Assembly (NCBI RefSeq): GCF_013376045.1
Contig: NZ_JABMJG010000009.1
Span: 310,001-374,000, forward strand
Direction of reading: 5' to 3'
Source: Variovorax sp. SG517
Lineage (GTDB): Bacteria; Pseudomonadota; Gammaproteobacteria; Burkholderiales; Burkholderiaceae_C
DNA: 64,000 nucleotides
Under the pieces are notes generated by a model. That model had not been told where the DNA came from. It worked only from the letters and a program-made list of their open reading frames with translations, and ran no database searches. Below, piece after piece: positions 51,114 to 63,414 of this stretch. The first letter of the stretch is position 1; every line of letters begins with the position of its first letter. The translations under genes were made by a program, and so were the position numbers.

Positions 51114-52064
51114 TCGGGTTTCGGAGTTCGGCACTTCCGCATCATTGCCGCTGGAAGCTGGCGATATCGCGAACAAGACTGCCGGCGATCTGCTGCGCGA
51201 GGCGCGCGAGGCCCATGGCCTGCACATCGAGATGGTGGCCGCCGCGCTGAAGGTGCCGCCGCAGAAGCTCATGGCGCTGGAGGCGGACGACATCGGTTCG
51301 CTGCCCGACCCGGTCTTCGCCCGTGCGCTGGCCAGCAGCGTCTGCCGCGCGCTGCGCATCGACCCGGCCCCTGTGCTCGCGAAGCTGCCGAGCACCCAGA
51401 AGGTGTCGCTGGCCGAAACCGATCGCACCCTGCGCACGAACATCAGCTCGGGTACGCCGCGCTGGAATGGCAATGGCCGCTCCAGCGGTTTGCCCTCGCG
51501 GCCACTATTGATCGTCGTGCTGCTGCTGCTGATCGGCGCGGGTGCGCTGTTCTGGCTGCCGCAGTCGGTGTTCGACCAGCTCAGCGCTTCCGTGTCACGC
51601 CTGACCGCGCGCGGCGATGCCGGCACGGAATCGACGTCTGGCAACGGCCTGGCCTCGGCCGGTGGTTCCGTGGCCGAAACCGTGCCCACGCAGGCTGTCG
51701 CCCCGACCGGCCCGGTTGCCGGCGAGACTCCGTCGGCAGCTCCCGCTCCCGGTGCGCCCGCCGCTACTGCCGCCGCGCCTGCTGCTGCGGCGCCCGCTGC
51801 CACGGCCGTGGCAGCAGCCTCGAGCAGCCAGCAACTGGTCCTCGTGGCTCGCGAGGAATGCTGGGTCACCGTGACCGAAGCCGGCGGCAAGCAACTGCTG
51901 CGCCGCAGCCTGCAGGCCGGCGAAACCGTGGGCCTGTCCGGCACGCTGCCGCTGTCCGTTGTGGTCGGCCGCGCTTCGAGCGTCGACGTGCAGGTGCGTG
52001 GCCAGCCCTTCGACCTGAAGCCCTTCACCAAGGGCGGTGGCGTGGCGCGTTTCGAGGTGAAGTC

Positions 52065-52068
<4 letters not shown>
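51106..52068 (+). CDS. rodZ: RodZ-like cytoskeletal membrane protein
   Basis: A 320-residue protein with an N-terminal XRE-type helix-turn-helix (about residues 26-85), a linker, one membrane segment (about 134-150, PLLIVVLLLLIGAGALFW) and a Pro/Ala-rich linker. A C-terminal DUF4115 beta domain ends the protein (QLVLVAREECWVTVTEAGGKQLLRRSL in part). This is the RodZ layout, which links MreB to the membrane and supports rod shape. The ATG at 51106 is well placed; the TGA stop overlaps the ispG GTG. Confidence 0.88.
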
Positions 52069-53351
<1,283 letters not shown>

Positions 53352-53366
53352 CATCTCCGCAGACTC

Positions 53367-54677
53367 ATGGCTGAAAAATTGAATGCCGTCAAAGGCATGA
53401 ACGACATATTGCCGCCCGAATCGGCGCGCTGGGAGTGGCTCGAAGCCACCGTGCGCGACCTGATGGGGCGCTATGCGTATCGCAACGTCCGCACCCCGAT
53501 CCTGGAGCACACGGCGCTGTTCGTGCGCGGCATCGGCGAAGTGACCGACATCGTTGAGAAGGAGATGTACTCCTTCCAGGACCGCTCCGACAAGTACGGC
53601 GACAACGACCACCTCACCCTGCGCCCGGAGAACACGGCCGGCCTCGTGCGTGCCGTGATCGAGCACAACATGCTCTACGACGGCGGCAAGCGCCTCTGGT
53701 ACACGGGTCCGATGTTCCGCCGCGAGAAGCCGCAGCGCGGGCGCTTCCGGCAGTTCCACCAGATCGGCGCCGAGGCGCTGGGCTTTGCCGGCCCCGACGT
53801 CGACGCCGAGCTGATCCTGCTGGCCAGCGCGCTCTGGAAGACCATCGGCCTGACGGACGTGCGTCTGGAACTCAACAGCCTGGGCCAGCCGGCCGAGCGC
53901 GCTCAGCATCGCGCCCAGCTCATCGCCCACTTCGAGAAGCATGCCGACAAGCTCGACGAGGACGGCAAGCGCCGCCTGCACAGCAATCCGCTGCGCATCC
54001 TCGACACCAAGAACCCGGCGATGAAGGAAGTGGTCGAGTCGGCCCCCAAGCTGATCGACTTCCTCGGCGCGGAGTCGCTCGCTCACTTCGAGGGGCTGCA
54101 GGCCATCCTCAAGGCCAATGACATCGCATTCACCATCAATCCGCGTCTCGTGCGCGGGCTGGACTACTACAACCTCACGGTCTTCGAGTTCGTTACTGAC
54201 CGGCTCGGCTCGCAGGGCACGGTTTGCGCGGGCGGCCGCTACGACGACCTGATCGCACAGATCGGCGGCAAGCCCGCCCCGGCCGTGGGCTGGGCGATGG
54301 GCGTGGAGCGCGTACTGGACCTGATGAAAGAGCAGGGCACCGACATCCCGCAGCCGGCCCCGGACGTCTATGCCGTCGTGCCCGATGCCGCCGCCATGCC
54401 GGTGGTGCTGCGCACGCTGCAGCAGCTGCGCGATGCCGGCGTGCGCGTGCAGATGCACGCCGCTACGGTCGACGGCCTCGGCAGCTTCAAGTCGCAGTTC
54501 AAGAGAGCCGACAACAGCGGCGCCACCTACGCCCTGATCTTCGGCGCCGATGAACTCGCGCGCGGCGAGGTGACTCTCAAGGCGCTGCGCGACGGAAGCG
54601 GCGCGCAGACCGCCCGGTCTCTTGCCGAAGTGGCCACCTGGGCCGCCACCCTACAATCGCCGGCTCCCAATACCTGA
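53367..54677 (+). CDS. hisS: Histidyl-tRNA synthetase
   Basis: HisRS charges tRNA-His. The 436-residue class II synthetase has motif 2-like RFRQFHQIGAEALG, the histidine-binding VRGLDYYNLTVFE and the C-terminal anticodon-binding domain. The N-terminus AEKLNAVKGMNDILPPESARWEWLE (in part) is standard. It starts 15 bases after ispG. The catalytic paralogue HisZ lies further downstream. Confidence 0.97.
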   Translation: MAEKLNAVKGMNDILPPESARWEWLEATVRDLMGRYAYRNVRTPILEHTALFVRGIGEVTDIVEKEMYSFQDRSDKYGDNDHLTLRPENTAGLVRAVIEHNMLYDGGKRLWYTGPMFRREKPQRGRFRQFHQIGAEALGFAGPDVDAELILLASALWKTIGLTDVRLELNSLGQPAERAQHRAQLIAHFEKHADKLDEDGKRRLHSNPLRILDTKNPAMKEVVESAPKLIDFLGAESLAHFEGLQAILKANDIAFTINPRLVRGLDYYNLTVFEFVTDRLGSQGTVCAGGRYDDLIAQIGGKPAPAVGWAMGVERVLDLMKEQGTDIPQPAPDVYAVVPDAAAMPVVLRTLQQLRDAGVRVQMHAATVDGLGSFKSQFKRADNSGATYALIFGADELARGEVTLKALRDGSGAQTARSLAEVATWAATLQSPAPNT

Positions 54678-54682
54678 CACGC

Positions 54683-55375
54683 ATGGCAACCCATCTCGAC
54701 CTCGAAGAACAGGAACAGCTCGACCAGCTCAAGCATTTCTGGAATACCTACGGCACCCTGATCACTTCGATCGTGCTGCTCGTCGCCGGCGCCTTCGTGG
54801 CCTGGAACGGCTGGCAATGGTATGGCCGCAACAAGGCGGCGCAGGCCTCGTCGCTCTACGACGAAATCGAGAAGACGGTGCAGGCTGGCGACCCGGCGCG
54901 CATCGCGCTCGTGCTCGACGACATGAAGAAGCGCTTCGCTGGCACCACCTACGCACAGCAGGCCGGCCTGCTGGTCGCCAAGACGCTGTACGAGAAGGGC
55001 AATGCCGCGGGTTCGCGCACCGAACTCGAATGGGTCGAGCAGAACGCGATCGATCCCGGCTACAAGGCTGTCGCGAGGCTGCGTCTGGCGGGCGAGCTGC
55101 TCGATGGCAAGTCCTACGACGATGCCCTGAAGCAGCTCGACGGCAGCGTTCCCAAGGAATTCGAACCGCTGGTGGCCGACCGCAAGGGTGACATCTACCT
55201 GGCCCAGGGCAAGCGCACCGAGGCGCAGGCCGAGTACCGCAAGGCCTGGACCGGCCTCGGTCCGACCTCGGACTACCGCCGCCTGATCGAGATCAAGCTC
55301 AACGCGGTCGGCGTCGATCCCAAGAGCCTTGCGCCCGTCGTCACCGTCACTCCCGCAGCACCCAAAACTCCCTGA
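54683..55375 (+). CDS. YfgM-like TPR protein
   Basis: A 230-residue protein with an N-terminal membrane segment (about 23-45, TLITSIVLLVAGAFVAWNGWQ) and periplasmic TPR-like repeats, matching the YfgM/DUF2133 family between hisS and bamB. In E. coli YfgM associates with the SecYEG translocon and periplasmic chaperones. The ATG at 54683 follows the hisS stop by 5 bases. TACAAT at 54652-54657 near the hisS end could be part of a promoter for this and bamB, but its -35 is poor. Confidence 0.9.
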   Translation: MATHLDLEEQEQLDQLKHFWNTYGTLITSIVLLVAGAFVAWNGWQWYGRNKAAQASSLYDEIEKTVQAGDPARIALVLDDMKKRFAGTTYAQQAGLLVAKTLYEKGNAAGSRTELEWVEQNAIDPGYKAVARLRLAGELLDGKSYDDALKQLDGSVPKEFEPLVADRKGDIYLAQGKRTEAQAEYRKAWTGLGPTSDYRRLIEIKLNAVGVDPKSLAPVVTVTPAAPKTP

Positions 55376-55382
55376 CCGCATC

Positions 55383-56525
55383 ATGAATTTCAAGCGTTTC
55401 ATGCCTGAATCGACCGCCCTGCGTGCGGGATCAGCTCTCGTTTTGGTAGCGTTTCTCGCCGCCTGCTCGGGCTCCTCGAAGCCGAAGCCGGAGGAGCTCC
55501 CCGCCAATCCGGCCCTGGTTGGCGTGCGCCAGGCATGGACGGTGCGCATCCCCGAAGTGCAGTTCCCGCTGACCACCGACATCAGCGGCGACACGATCAC
55601 CGTGGCCGGCAGCGACGGCACGGTGGTCGCCATCGATGCGCGCGCGGGTCGTGAAATCTGGCGCGGCAGCGCCGGCGCGCCCCTGGCGGCCGGTGTCGGC
55701 AGCGACGGCCAGGTGGCCGCGGTCGTCACCACCGCGAACGAACTGGTCGCCCTCGAGAACGGCAAGGTCCTCTGGAAGCAGAGGCTGTCGGCACAGGCCT
55801 TCACCGCACCGCTGGTGGCGGGCCGCCGCGTGTTCGTGCAGACGGCCGACCGCAGCATCAGCGCCTGGGACGGCCAGAGCGGCCGCCGCCTCTGGATCCA
55901 GCAGCGCGCCGGCGAAAACCTCGTGCTGCGCAAGTCGGGCGTGCTCCTGGCCGTGGGCGACACGCTGGTGGCCGGCATCGGCGGCCGGCTGGCGGGCATC
56001 AACCCCGCCAACGGTACTTCGCGCTGGGAAGCTCCCATCGCCGCGCCGCGCGGCACCAACGATGTCGAGCGCCTGGTCGACCTGACCGGCAGCGTGAGCC
56101 GCTACGGCGACACGGTCTGCGCGCGTGCCTACTACGCCAGCGTCGGCTGCGTCGACACCCTGCGCGGTTCGCTGGTCTGGAGCAAGCCCGCTTCCGGCGC
56201 GGATGGCGTCAGCGGCAACGAGAGCTTCATCTATGGCACCGAGTCCGACGGCAGCGTCGTAGCCTGGCGCCGTGCCGACGGCGAGCGCGCCTGGCAGATG
56301 TCCCGCCTGAAGAACCGCGTGCTGACCTCGCCGCTGGCCGTGGGACGCTCGCTCATCATCGGCGAGAACACCGGCACGCTGCATTTCGTGTCGCGTGAAG
56401 ACGGCGCACTGCTCAACCGCATCACGCCCGATGGCTCGGCCATCACCGTTGCGCCGGTGCTGGCCGGCAACACGGTGGTCGTGGTGACCGCCAAGGGTGG
56501 CGTGTTTGGCTATCGCCCCGAATAA
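55383..56525 (+). CDS. bamB: Outer membrane assembly lipoprotein BamB
   Basis: BamB is the beta-propeller lipoprotein of the BAM complex. The protein is 380 residues from the ATG at 55383, with the lipobox LAAC. PQQ-like repeat blades run through the sequence, for example DGTVVAIDARAGREIW, GRRLWIQQRAG and LHFVSREDGALLNR. The start at 55329 lies inside the preceding gene and is rejected. It is between the YfgM-like gene and der, as in many proteobacteria. Confidence 0.94.
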   Translation: MNFKRFMPESTALRAGSALVLVAFLAACSGSSKPKPEELPANPALVGVRQAWTVRIPEVQFPLTTDISGDTITVAGSDGTVVAIDARAGREIWRGSAGAPLAAGVGSDGQVAAVVTTANELVALENGKVLWKQRLSAQAFTAPLVAGRRVFVQTADRSISAWDGQSGRRLWIQQRAGENLVLRKSGVLLAVGDTLVAGIGGRLAGINPANGTSRWEAPIAAPRGTNDVERLVDLTGSVSRYGDTVCARAYYASVGCVDTLRGSLVWSKPASGADGVSGNESFIYGTESDGSVVAWRRADGERAWQMSRLKNRVLTSPLAVGRSLIIGENTGTLHFVSREDGALLNRITPDGSAITVAPVLAGNTVVVVTAKGGVFGYRPE

Positions 56526-56597
56526 CGCGCTCCTTTTTTCTTCTTTTCTTTCTTTCCAAGGCCCGACCATGAAAACCGCGCCCTCGAAAGGCCGGCC

Positions 56598-57941
56598 ATG
56601 AAGCCGGTCGTGGCCCTGGTCGGGCGGCCGAATGTCGGCAAGTCGACCCTCTTCAACAGGCTGACGCAGACGCGCGACGCCATCGTCGCCGACTTTGCCG
56701 GACTCACGCGCGACCGCCACTACGGCAACGGCCATCTGGGCAAGCGCGAGTTCATCGTCATCGACACCGGCGGCTTCGAGCCCGACGCTGGCAGCGGCAT
56801 CTACAAGGAGATGGCCAAGCAGACGCGGCAGGCCGTGGCCGAGGCCGACGTCGTGATCTTCGTGGTCGACGCGCGCGAGGGGCTCTCGGCGCAGGACCAC
56901 GACATCGCCAACGAACTGCGCCGCATCGGCAAGCCCTGCGTGCTGGTGGCCAACAAGGCCGAAGGCATGCACGACGGCACCAAGCTGGTCGACTTCTACG
57001 AGCTGGGGCTGGGCGAGGTGCACGGGGTATCCGCTGCGCACGGGCAGGGCATCCGCGGTCTGGTCGAGCTGGCGCTTGCGCCATTAAACCTGCCCGACCC
57101 GGACGACGAAGAGGAAGAAGACGAGGTCAACAAGCCGATCAAGCTGGCCGTGGCCGGCCGGCCCAACGTGGGCAAGTCGACGCTGATCAACACCTGGCTG
57201 GGCGAGGAACGGCTGGTCGCCTTCGACATGCCGGGAACGACGCGCGATGCGATCTCCGTGCCCTTCGAGCGCAACGGCCAGCGCTTCGAACTGATCGACA
57301 CTGCCGGCCTGCGCCGCAAGGGCAGGGTGTTCGAGGCGATCGAGAAGTTCTCGGTGGTCAAGACGCTGCAGGCCATCGAGTCGGCCAACGTCGTGCTGCT
57401 GCTGCTCGATGCCACGCAGGGCGTGACCGACCAGGACGCGCACATCGCGGGCTACATCCTCGAAAGCGGCCGCGCGGTGGTGATCGCCATCAACAAGTGG
57501 GACGCGGTCGACAGCTACCAGCGCGAGCAGATCCAGCGGCAGATCGAGACCCGGCTGCCGTTCCTCAAGTTCGCGGCGCTGCATTTCATCTCCGCCATCA
57601 AGCGCCAGGGCCTGGGCCCGGTGTGGCAGGCGATTGCGCAGGCCCACAAGTCGGCCACGCGCAAGATGTCGACGCCGGTGTTGACGCGATTGTTGCTGGA
57701 GGCGGTGCAATTCCAGGCGCCCAAGCGCGGCGGCATGTTCCGTCCCAAGCTGCGTTATGCGCACCAGGGGGGCATGAATCCGCCGGTCATCGTGATCCAC
57801 GGGAACTCGCTCGAACATGTGACCGATGCTTACAAGCGCTTTCTCGAAGGGCGCTTCCGCAAGGAATTCGACCTTGTGGGTACCCCCTTGCGCATCGAGT
57901 TCAAGAGCTCCCACAATCCCTTCGTCGACAAGGACGACTGA
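56598..57941 (+). CDS. der: Ribosome assembly GTPase Der (EngA)
   Basis: Der is a double GTPase needed for 50S ribosome maturation. The 447-residue protein has two G domains with P-loops GRPNVGKSTLFNRL and GRPNVGKSTLINTWLG, each followed by NKxD-like motifs (VANKAEG and INKWD), and a C-terminal KH-like domain. The acidic linker between the G domains is EEEEDEVNKP-like. The ATG at 56598 follows the second of two in-frame-looking ATG positions near 56570; it matches the family start. It ends before a non-T-rich hairpin (57951-57968). Confidence 0.97.
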   Translation: MKPVVALVGRPNVGKSTLFNRLTQTRDAIVADFAGLTRDRHYGNGHLGKREFIVIDTGGFEPDAGSGIYKEMAKQTRQAVAEADVVIFVVDAREGLSAQDHDIANELRRIGKPCVLVANKAEGMHDGTKLVDFYELGLGEVHGVSAAHGQGIRGLVELALAPLNLPDPDDEEEEDEVNKPIKLAVAGRPNVGKSTLINTWLGEERLVAFDMPGTTRDAISVPFERNGQRFELIDTAGLRRKGRVFEAIEKFSVVKTLQAIESANVVLLLLDATQGVTDQDAHIAGYILESGRAVVIAINKWDAVDSYQREQIQRQIETRLPFLKFAALHFISAIKRQGLGPVWQAIAQAHKSATRKMSTPVLTRLLLEAVQFQAPKRGGMFRPKLRYAHQGGMNPPVIVIHGNSLEHVTDAYKRFLEGRFRKEFDLVGTPLRIEFKSSHNPFVDKDD

Positions 57942-57950
57942 CAGAGTTTG

Positions 57951-57968
57951 TCGGCGGATGGCCGCCGA
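57951..57968 (+). other. Hairpin after der
   Basis: TCGGCGG pairs with CCGCCGA around ATGG. It has no T-tract. The rest of the der-hfq spacer (57969-58106) contains a weak TTGAAG...CGTTAT pair that could drive hfq, but nothing firm. Confidence 0.35.
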
Positions 57969-58106
57969 TGAGTTCCCACCGGGGTTGAAGTTCCGGCTTT
58001 TGAGAGACGTTATTTTTCAAAGGCTTTTAGCCCCGAATGCTGCGGCGCGGAAACCCTGTGTTAAGGTCTTCTCCTCCAACAACTACTCTTGAACACGGAG
58101 AATATC

Positions 58107-58352
58107 GTGAGCAATAAAGGGCAACTCCTACAAGACCCCTTTCTGAACACCTTGCGTCGCGAGCATGTGCCGGTCTCCATCTACCTGGTGAACGGTATCA
58201 AGCTGCAAGGCCAGATCGAGTCTTTTGACCAGTACGTCGTGTTGCTTCGCAATACGGTGACGCAGATGGTCTACAAGCACGCCATTTCCACCATCGTGCC
58301 AGGTCGTGCCGTCAACTTCTCGGCCAACGAGAGCGACGACGCCGCAGCCTGA
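58107..58352 (+). CDS. hfq: RNA chaperone Hfq
   Basis: Hfq forms hexameric rings that pair small RNAs with mRNAs. The protein is 81 residues, starting with GTG at 58107 (MSNKGQLLQDPFLN), preceded by GGAG six bases upstream. A TTG at 58089 would give a 6-residue leader and is rejected. Both Sm motifs are present (VPVSIYLVNGIKLQGQIESFD and NTVTQMVYKHAISTIVP, in part), and the C-terminus is short. It is followed by a strong terminator-like hairpin before hflX. Confidence 0.97.
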   Translation: MSNKGQLLQDPFLNTLRREHVPVSIYLVNGIKLQGQIESFDQYVVLLRNTVTQMVYKHAISTIVPGRAVNFSANESDDAAA

Positions 58353-58360
58353 TCGCGCGG

Positions 58361-58390
58361 AGCGCGGCAGCCTCCGCTGCCGCGCTTTTT
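58361..58390 (+). terminator. Intrinsic-terminator-like hairpin between hfq and hflX
   Basis: AGCGCGGCAGC pairs perfectly with GCTGCCGCGCT around CTCC, followed by TTTTT. It ends about 19 bases before the hflX TTG. It would reduce hflX-hflKC relative to hfq, or act as an attenuator. Confidence 0.75.
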
Positions 58391-58408
58391 CCCAATTCCC
58401 GATCCCGC

Positions 58409-59616
<1,208 letters not shown>

Positions 59617-59620
<4 letters not shown>

Positions 59621-61011
59621 ATTCAAAGCCAGCGCGGAGAGGGTTTCTGGGCATGTTCAACCTGAACGACGGCCGATGGGGGCGTGGCGACGAGCCGTCC
59701 TCCAATGGCGACCGCCCGGCCGGCAACCGGCCCCCCGATGCCAATCCCCCCGGCGCTCCCACGCCTCCGCCCTCGGGCAACAACAACAACGACAACCGTC
59801 CCCGCGGACAGGGCCCCAACCAAGGCCCTCCCGACCTCGACGAGCTCTGGCGCGACCTCAATCGCAAGCTCGGCGGCTTCTTCGGCGGCAAGGGCGGCGG
59901 CAATCGCCCCAATGGCGGCGGTGGCGGCAACGGCTACAAACCCGACATGAAGAACGCGGGCTTCGGCATCGGCCTGGTGGTCGCGGTGGCCGTGCTGATC
60001 TGGCTTGGCACCGGCTTCTTCATCGTGAACGAAGGCCAGCAGGCCGTCATCACCCAGTTCGGCAAGTACAAGAGCACCGTGGGCGCGGGCTTCAACTGGC
60101 GCCTGCCGTACCCCATCCAGCGCCACGAAGTCGTGGTGACCACGCAGATCCGTTCCGCCGACGTGGGCCGCGACGCCATCGTGCGTTCCACCGGCCTGCG
60201 CGAGTCGGCCATGCTGACGGAAGACGAGAACATAGTCGAGATCAAGTTCGCCGTGCAGTACCGCCTGAGCGACCCGCGCGCCTGGCTCTACGAGAGCAAG
60301 TCGCCTGCCGACACCGTCGTGCAGGTGGCCGAGACCTCCGTGCGCGAGGTGGTCGGCAAGATGAAGATGGACGCGGCGCTCGCCGAGGAACGCGACCAGA
60401 TCGCCCCGCGCGTTCGTGCGCTGATGCAGACCATCCTCGACCGCTACAAGATCGGCGTCGAAGTCGTCGGCATCAACCTGCAGCAGGGCGGCGTGCGTCC
60501 GCCCGAGCAGGTGCAGGCCGCCTTCGACGACGTGCTCAAGGCCGGCCAGGAACGCGAGCGCACCAAGAACGATGCGCAGGCCTACGCCAACAACGTGGTG
60601 CCCCTGGCCACCGGTACGGCCTCGCGGCTGAAGGAAGAATCCGAGGCCTACAAGGCGCGGATCGTGGCGCAGGCACAGGGTGATGCAGGCCGCTTCAGCG
60701 CGGTGCTGTCCGAATACCAGAAGGCCCCGCAGGTGACGCGCGACCGCATGTACACCGACGCCATGCAGCAAATCTACGCCAGCACGACGAAGGTGCTGGT
60801 CGACAGCAAGCAGGGTTCGAACCTGCTGTACCTGCCGCTCGACAAGCTCATGCAGCTCAGCGGCAGCGGCAATGCCGCCACGCCGGTCGATGCGGCCAGC
60901 CCCAGTGTCGCCGGCACCGCGCCGGCGCAGTCCTCGGTGATCCCGGTGGCCCCCGCCACGACCGACGTGCGCGGCCGCGATGGCCGCTCGCGTGACCGCG
61001 ACGTGCGTTGA
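59617..61011 (+). CDS. hflK: FtsH regulator HflK (SPFH protein)
   Basis: HflK forms the HflKC membrane complex around FtsH and limits its proteolysis. The 464-residue protein has a long disordered N-terminus rich in Gly, Asn and Pro (residues 1-110), a membrane segment (about 115-136), then a periplasmic SPFH domain and a coiled coil. The ATG at 59617 overlaps the hflX stop; an ATG at 59653 is an alternative. The tail is Ala/Pro-rich. Confidence 0.94.
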
Positions 61012-61028
61012 GAAAGGCCCGCAAGAAC

Positions 61029-61928
61029 ATGAACAGAATCGGATTCATCGCCACCTCGATCCTCGTGCTGCTCGTGCTGGCAAGCTCGACCCTCTTCGTG
61101 GTCGACCAACGCCAGTTCGGCGTGGTGTACGCACTCGGCCAGATCAAGCAGGTCATCACCGAGCCCGGCCTCAACTTCAAGTTGCCGCCGCCGTTCCAGA
61201 ACGTGTCGTACATCGACAAGCGCCTGCTGACGCTCTCCAGCGTGGACACCGAGCCGATGCTCACGGCAGAGAAGCAGCGCGTGGTGATCGACTGGTACGT
61301 GCGCTGGCGCATCAGCGACCCGCAGGCCTACATCCGCAACGTCGGCCTCGACGAGAACGCCGGCGCGATGCAGCTCAACCGCGTGGTTCGCAACGCGTTC
61401 CAGGAAAACATCAACAAGCGCACGGTGCGCGACCTGATCTCTGTGCGCCGCGAAGCCCTGATGGCCGACGTGCAGCGCGAGGTGCTCTCGGTGGTGAAGG
61501 GCGCCAAGCCCTGGGGCGTGGACGTGGTCGACGTGCGCATCACCCGCGTCGACTACGTGGAAGCCATCACCGAATCGGTCTACCGCCGCATGGAGGCCGA
61601 GCGCAAGCGCGTGGCCAACGAGCTGCGTTCCACTGGTACGGCCGAGGGCGAGAAGATCCGCGCTGACGCCGACCGCCAGCGCGAGGTGATCGTGGCGAAC
61701 GCCTACCGCGATGCCCAGAAGATCAAGGGCGAGGGCGATGCCCAGGCCGCAGCCGCCTACAGCGAGGCCTTCGGCCGCGACCCGCAGTTCGCGCAGTTCT
61801 ATCGCAGCCTCGAGGCCTACAAGCAGAGCTTCAACAAGAAGAGCGACGTGATGGTGCTCGACCCGTCGTCGGACTTCTTCCGGGCCATGCATGGCTCGGG
61901 CTCGGCCACCAGCGCACCTCGCCGTTGA
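61029..61928 (+). CDS. hflC: FtsH regulator HflC (SPFH protein)
   Basis: HflC is the partner of HflK. The protein is 299 residues from the ATG at 61029 (MNRIGFIATSILVLLVLASS), preceded by AAGGCCCGCAAGAAC. The membrane segment is at residues 4-24, and the SPFH core has VDQRQFGVVYALGQIK and EKQRVVIDWYVRWRI. A TTG at 61008 overlapping hflK is rejected. The HflKC pair and hflX follow hfq in the classical order. Confidence 0.95.
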   Translation: MNRIGFIATSILVLLVLASSTLFVVDQRQFGVVYALGQIKQVITEPGLNFKLPPPFQNVSYIDKRLLTLSSVDTEPMLTAEKQRVVIDWYVRWRISDPQAYIRNVGLDENAGAMQLNRVVRNAFQENINKRTVRDLISVRREALMADVQREVLSVVKGAKPWGVDVVDVRITRVDYVEAITESVYRRMEAERKRVANELRSTGTAEGEKIRADADRQREVIVANAYRDAQKIKGEGDAQAAAAYSEAFGRDPQFAQFYRSLEAYKQSFNKKSDVMVLDPSSDFFRAMHGSGSATSAPRR

Positions 61929-61959
61929 TTACCTTCGGCCGCAGCCGTCCTCAGGAGCC

Positions 61960-62148
61960 GTGAGCGCCGACACTTTCTGGAGCGCGCTCGCGCTCGTCCT
62001 GGTGATCGAAGGCATCCTGCCTTTCGTGTCGCCGGGAGGGTGGCGGCGCGGCTTCGGGCAGCTGATGCAGCTGCGCGACGGCCAGCTGCGCTTCTTCGGG
62101 CTCTGCAGCATCCTGATCGGTCTGGTCCTGCTCTGGATACTGGGCTAG
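61960..62148 (+). CDS. DUF2065 family small membrane protein (YjeT-like)
   Basis: A 62-residue protein with two membrane segments (about residues 5-22 and 43-60) and the family pattern SADTFWSALALVLVIEGILPF, then a conserved basic loop GGWRRGFGQL. It starts with GTG at 61960; AGGAG lies only two bases upstream of the GTG. The longer frame from 61891 overlaps hflC and is rejected. YjeT-type genes are commonly next to hflC. Function unknown. Confidence 0.8.
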   Translation: MSADTFWSALALVLVIEGILPFVSPGGWRRGFGQLMQLRDGQLRFFGLCSILIGLVLLWILG

Positions 62149-62230
62149 GCAGCCCCGTCGATCGATGCCCGCGCGGGACCCGGCGTCCGTAGCCGGTAGA
62201 ATCCCGTTTTAACCACGGCTCCCGATCCCC

Positions 62231-63391
62231 ATGTCCGCCTGGGTCCTCCCGGATCACATTGCCGATGTGCTGCCCTCCGAGGCGCGCCACATCGAAGAAC
62301 TTCGACGCCAGCTGCTCGATACCGCCCGTGGCTACGGCTACGAGCTGGTGATGCCGCCGCTGCTCGAGCATCTCGAGTCGCTGCTCTCCGGTACCGGCGA
62401 GGCGCTCGATCTCCAGACCTTCAAGCTCGTCGACCAGCTTTCCGGCCGCAGCATGGGCCTTCGCGCCGACACCACCCCCCAGGTGGCGCGCATCGATGCC
62501 CACCTGCTGAACCGCGACGGCGTGGCCCGCCTGTGTTACTGCGGCCCGGTGCTCCACACCCGGCCCGACCGACCGCACGCCACCCGCGAGCCCCTGCAGT
62601 TCGGCGCCGAGATCTACGGCCACGCCGGCCTCGAGGCCGACACCGAAACCCTGCTGCTGGCACTCGACTGCCTCGATGCCGCCGGCCTGCGCGAGGGCGT
62701 GATCGTCGACCTGGCCGATGCCCGCATCGTGCGTGCGCTGTTCGCCGGCGTGCCGGTCGACGGCGCCACGCTGGCGCGGGTGCACGCGGCGCTGGCCGCC
62801 AAGGACGCGAGCGAGCTCGAATCGCTCACCAAAGACTTTCCCGCCGCTTCGCGCGACGGCCTGCGCGCGCTGATCCAGCTGTACGGCGACGTGTCGGTGC
62901 TCGACGAGGCCGCCGAGGCCCTGAAGGGCACGCCGGCAGTCGGCGCGGCGCTGGCTGACCTGAAGCTGCTCGCCGCGGGCCTGCAGGGCGTGGCCGGGCG
63001 CCAGATCAGCTTCGACCTGGCCGACCTGCGCGGCTATGCGTACTACAGCGGCATGCGCTTCGGCATCTACGTGCCCGGCGCGGCCGATTCGCTGGTGCGG
63101 GGCGGCCGCTACGACGAGGTGGGGGCCGTGTTCGGCCGCAACCGCCCGGCCGTCGGCTTCAGCCTCGACGTGCGCGAGCTGGTCGGCGTGCTGCCGGCCC
63201 GTCCGCTGCGCGCCGCCATCCGCGCGCCCTGGAGCGATGCGGCCGGCCTGCGTCAGGCCATTGCCCAATTGCGCAAGGCCGGCGAAACGGTAGTCTGCGT
63301 GCTGCCGGGCCATGGCAGCGAAATCGATGAATTCCACTGCGACCGCGAGCTCGTCGAGCAGGCCGGCCAGTGGAGTGTCCGTGCGATCTGA
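62231..63391 (+). CDS. hisZ: ATP phosphoribosyltransferase regulatory subunit HisZ
   Basis: HisZ is a HisRS paralogue lacking aminoacylation activity that activates the short form of HisG in histidine synthesis. The 386-residue protein shows class II synthetase-like segments (LLEHLESLLSGTGEALDLQTFKLVD in part, and GLRADTTPQVARIDAH). Its presence implies a short HisG elsewhere in the genome. TAGAAT before the gene (near 62198) may be a -10. It precedes purA. Confidence 0.94.
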   Translation: MSAWVLPDHIADVLPSEARHIEELRRQLLDTARGYGYELVMPPLLEHLESLLSGTGEALDLQTFKLVDQLSGRSMGLRADTTPQVARIDAHLLNRDGVARLCYCGPVLHTRPDRPHATREPLQFGAEIYGHAGLEADTETLLLALDCLDAAGLREGVIVDLADARIVRALFAGVPVDGATLARVHAALAAKDASELESLTKDFPAASRDGLRALIQLYGDVSVLDEAAEALKGTPAVGAALADLKLLAAGLQGVAGRQISFDLADLRGYAYYSGMRFGIYVPGAADSLVRGGRYDEVGAVFGRNRPAVGFSLDVRELVGVLPARPLRAAIRAPWSDAAGLRQAIAQLRKAGETVVCVLPGHGSEIDEFHCDRELVEQAGQWSVRAI

Positions 63392-63414
63392 TTTTTTGAA
63401 GTAATGGAACGAGC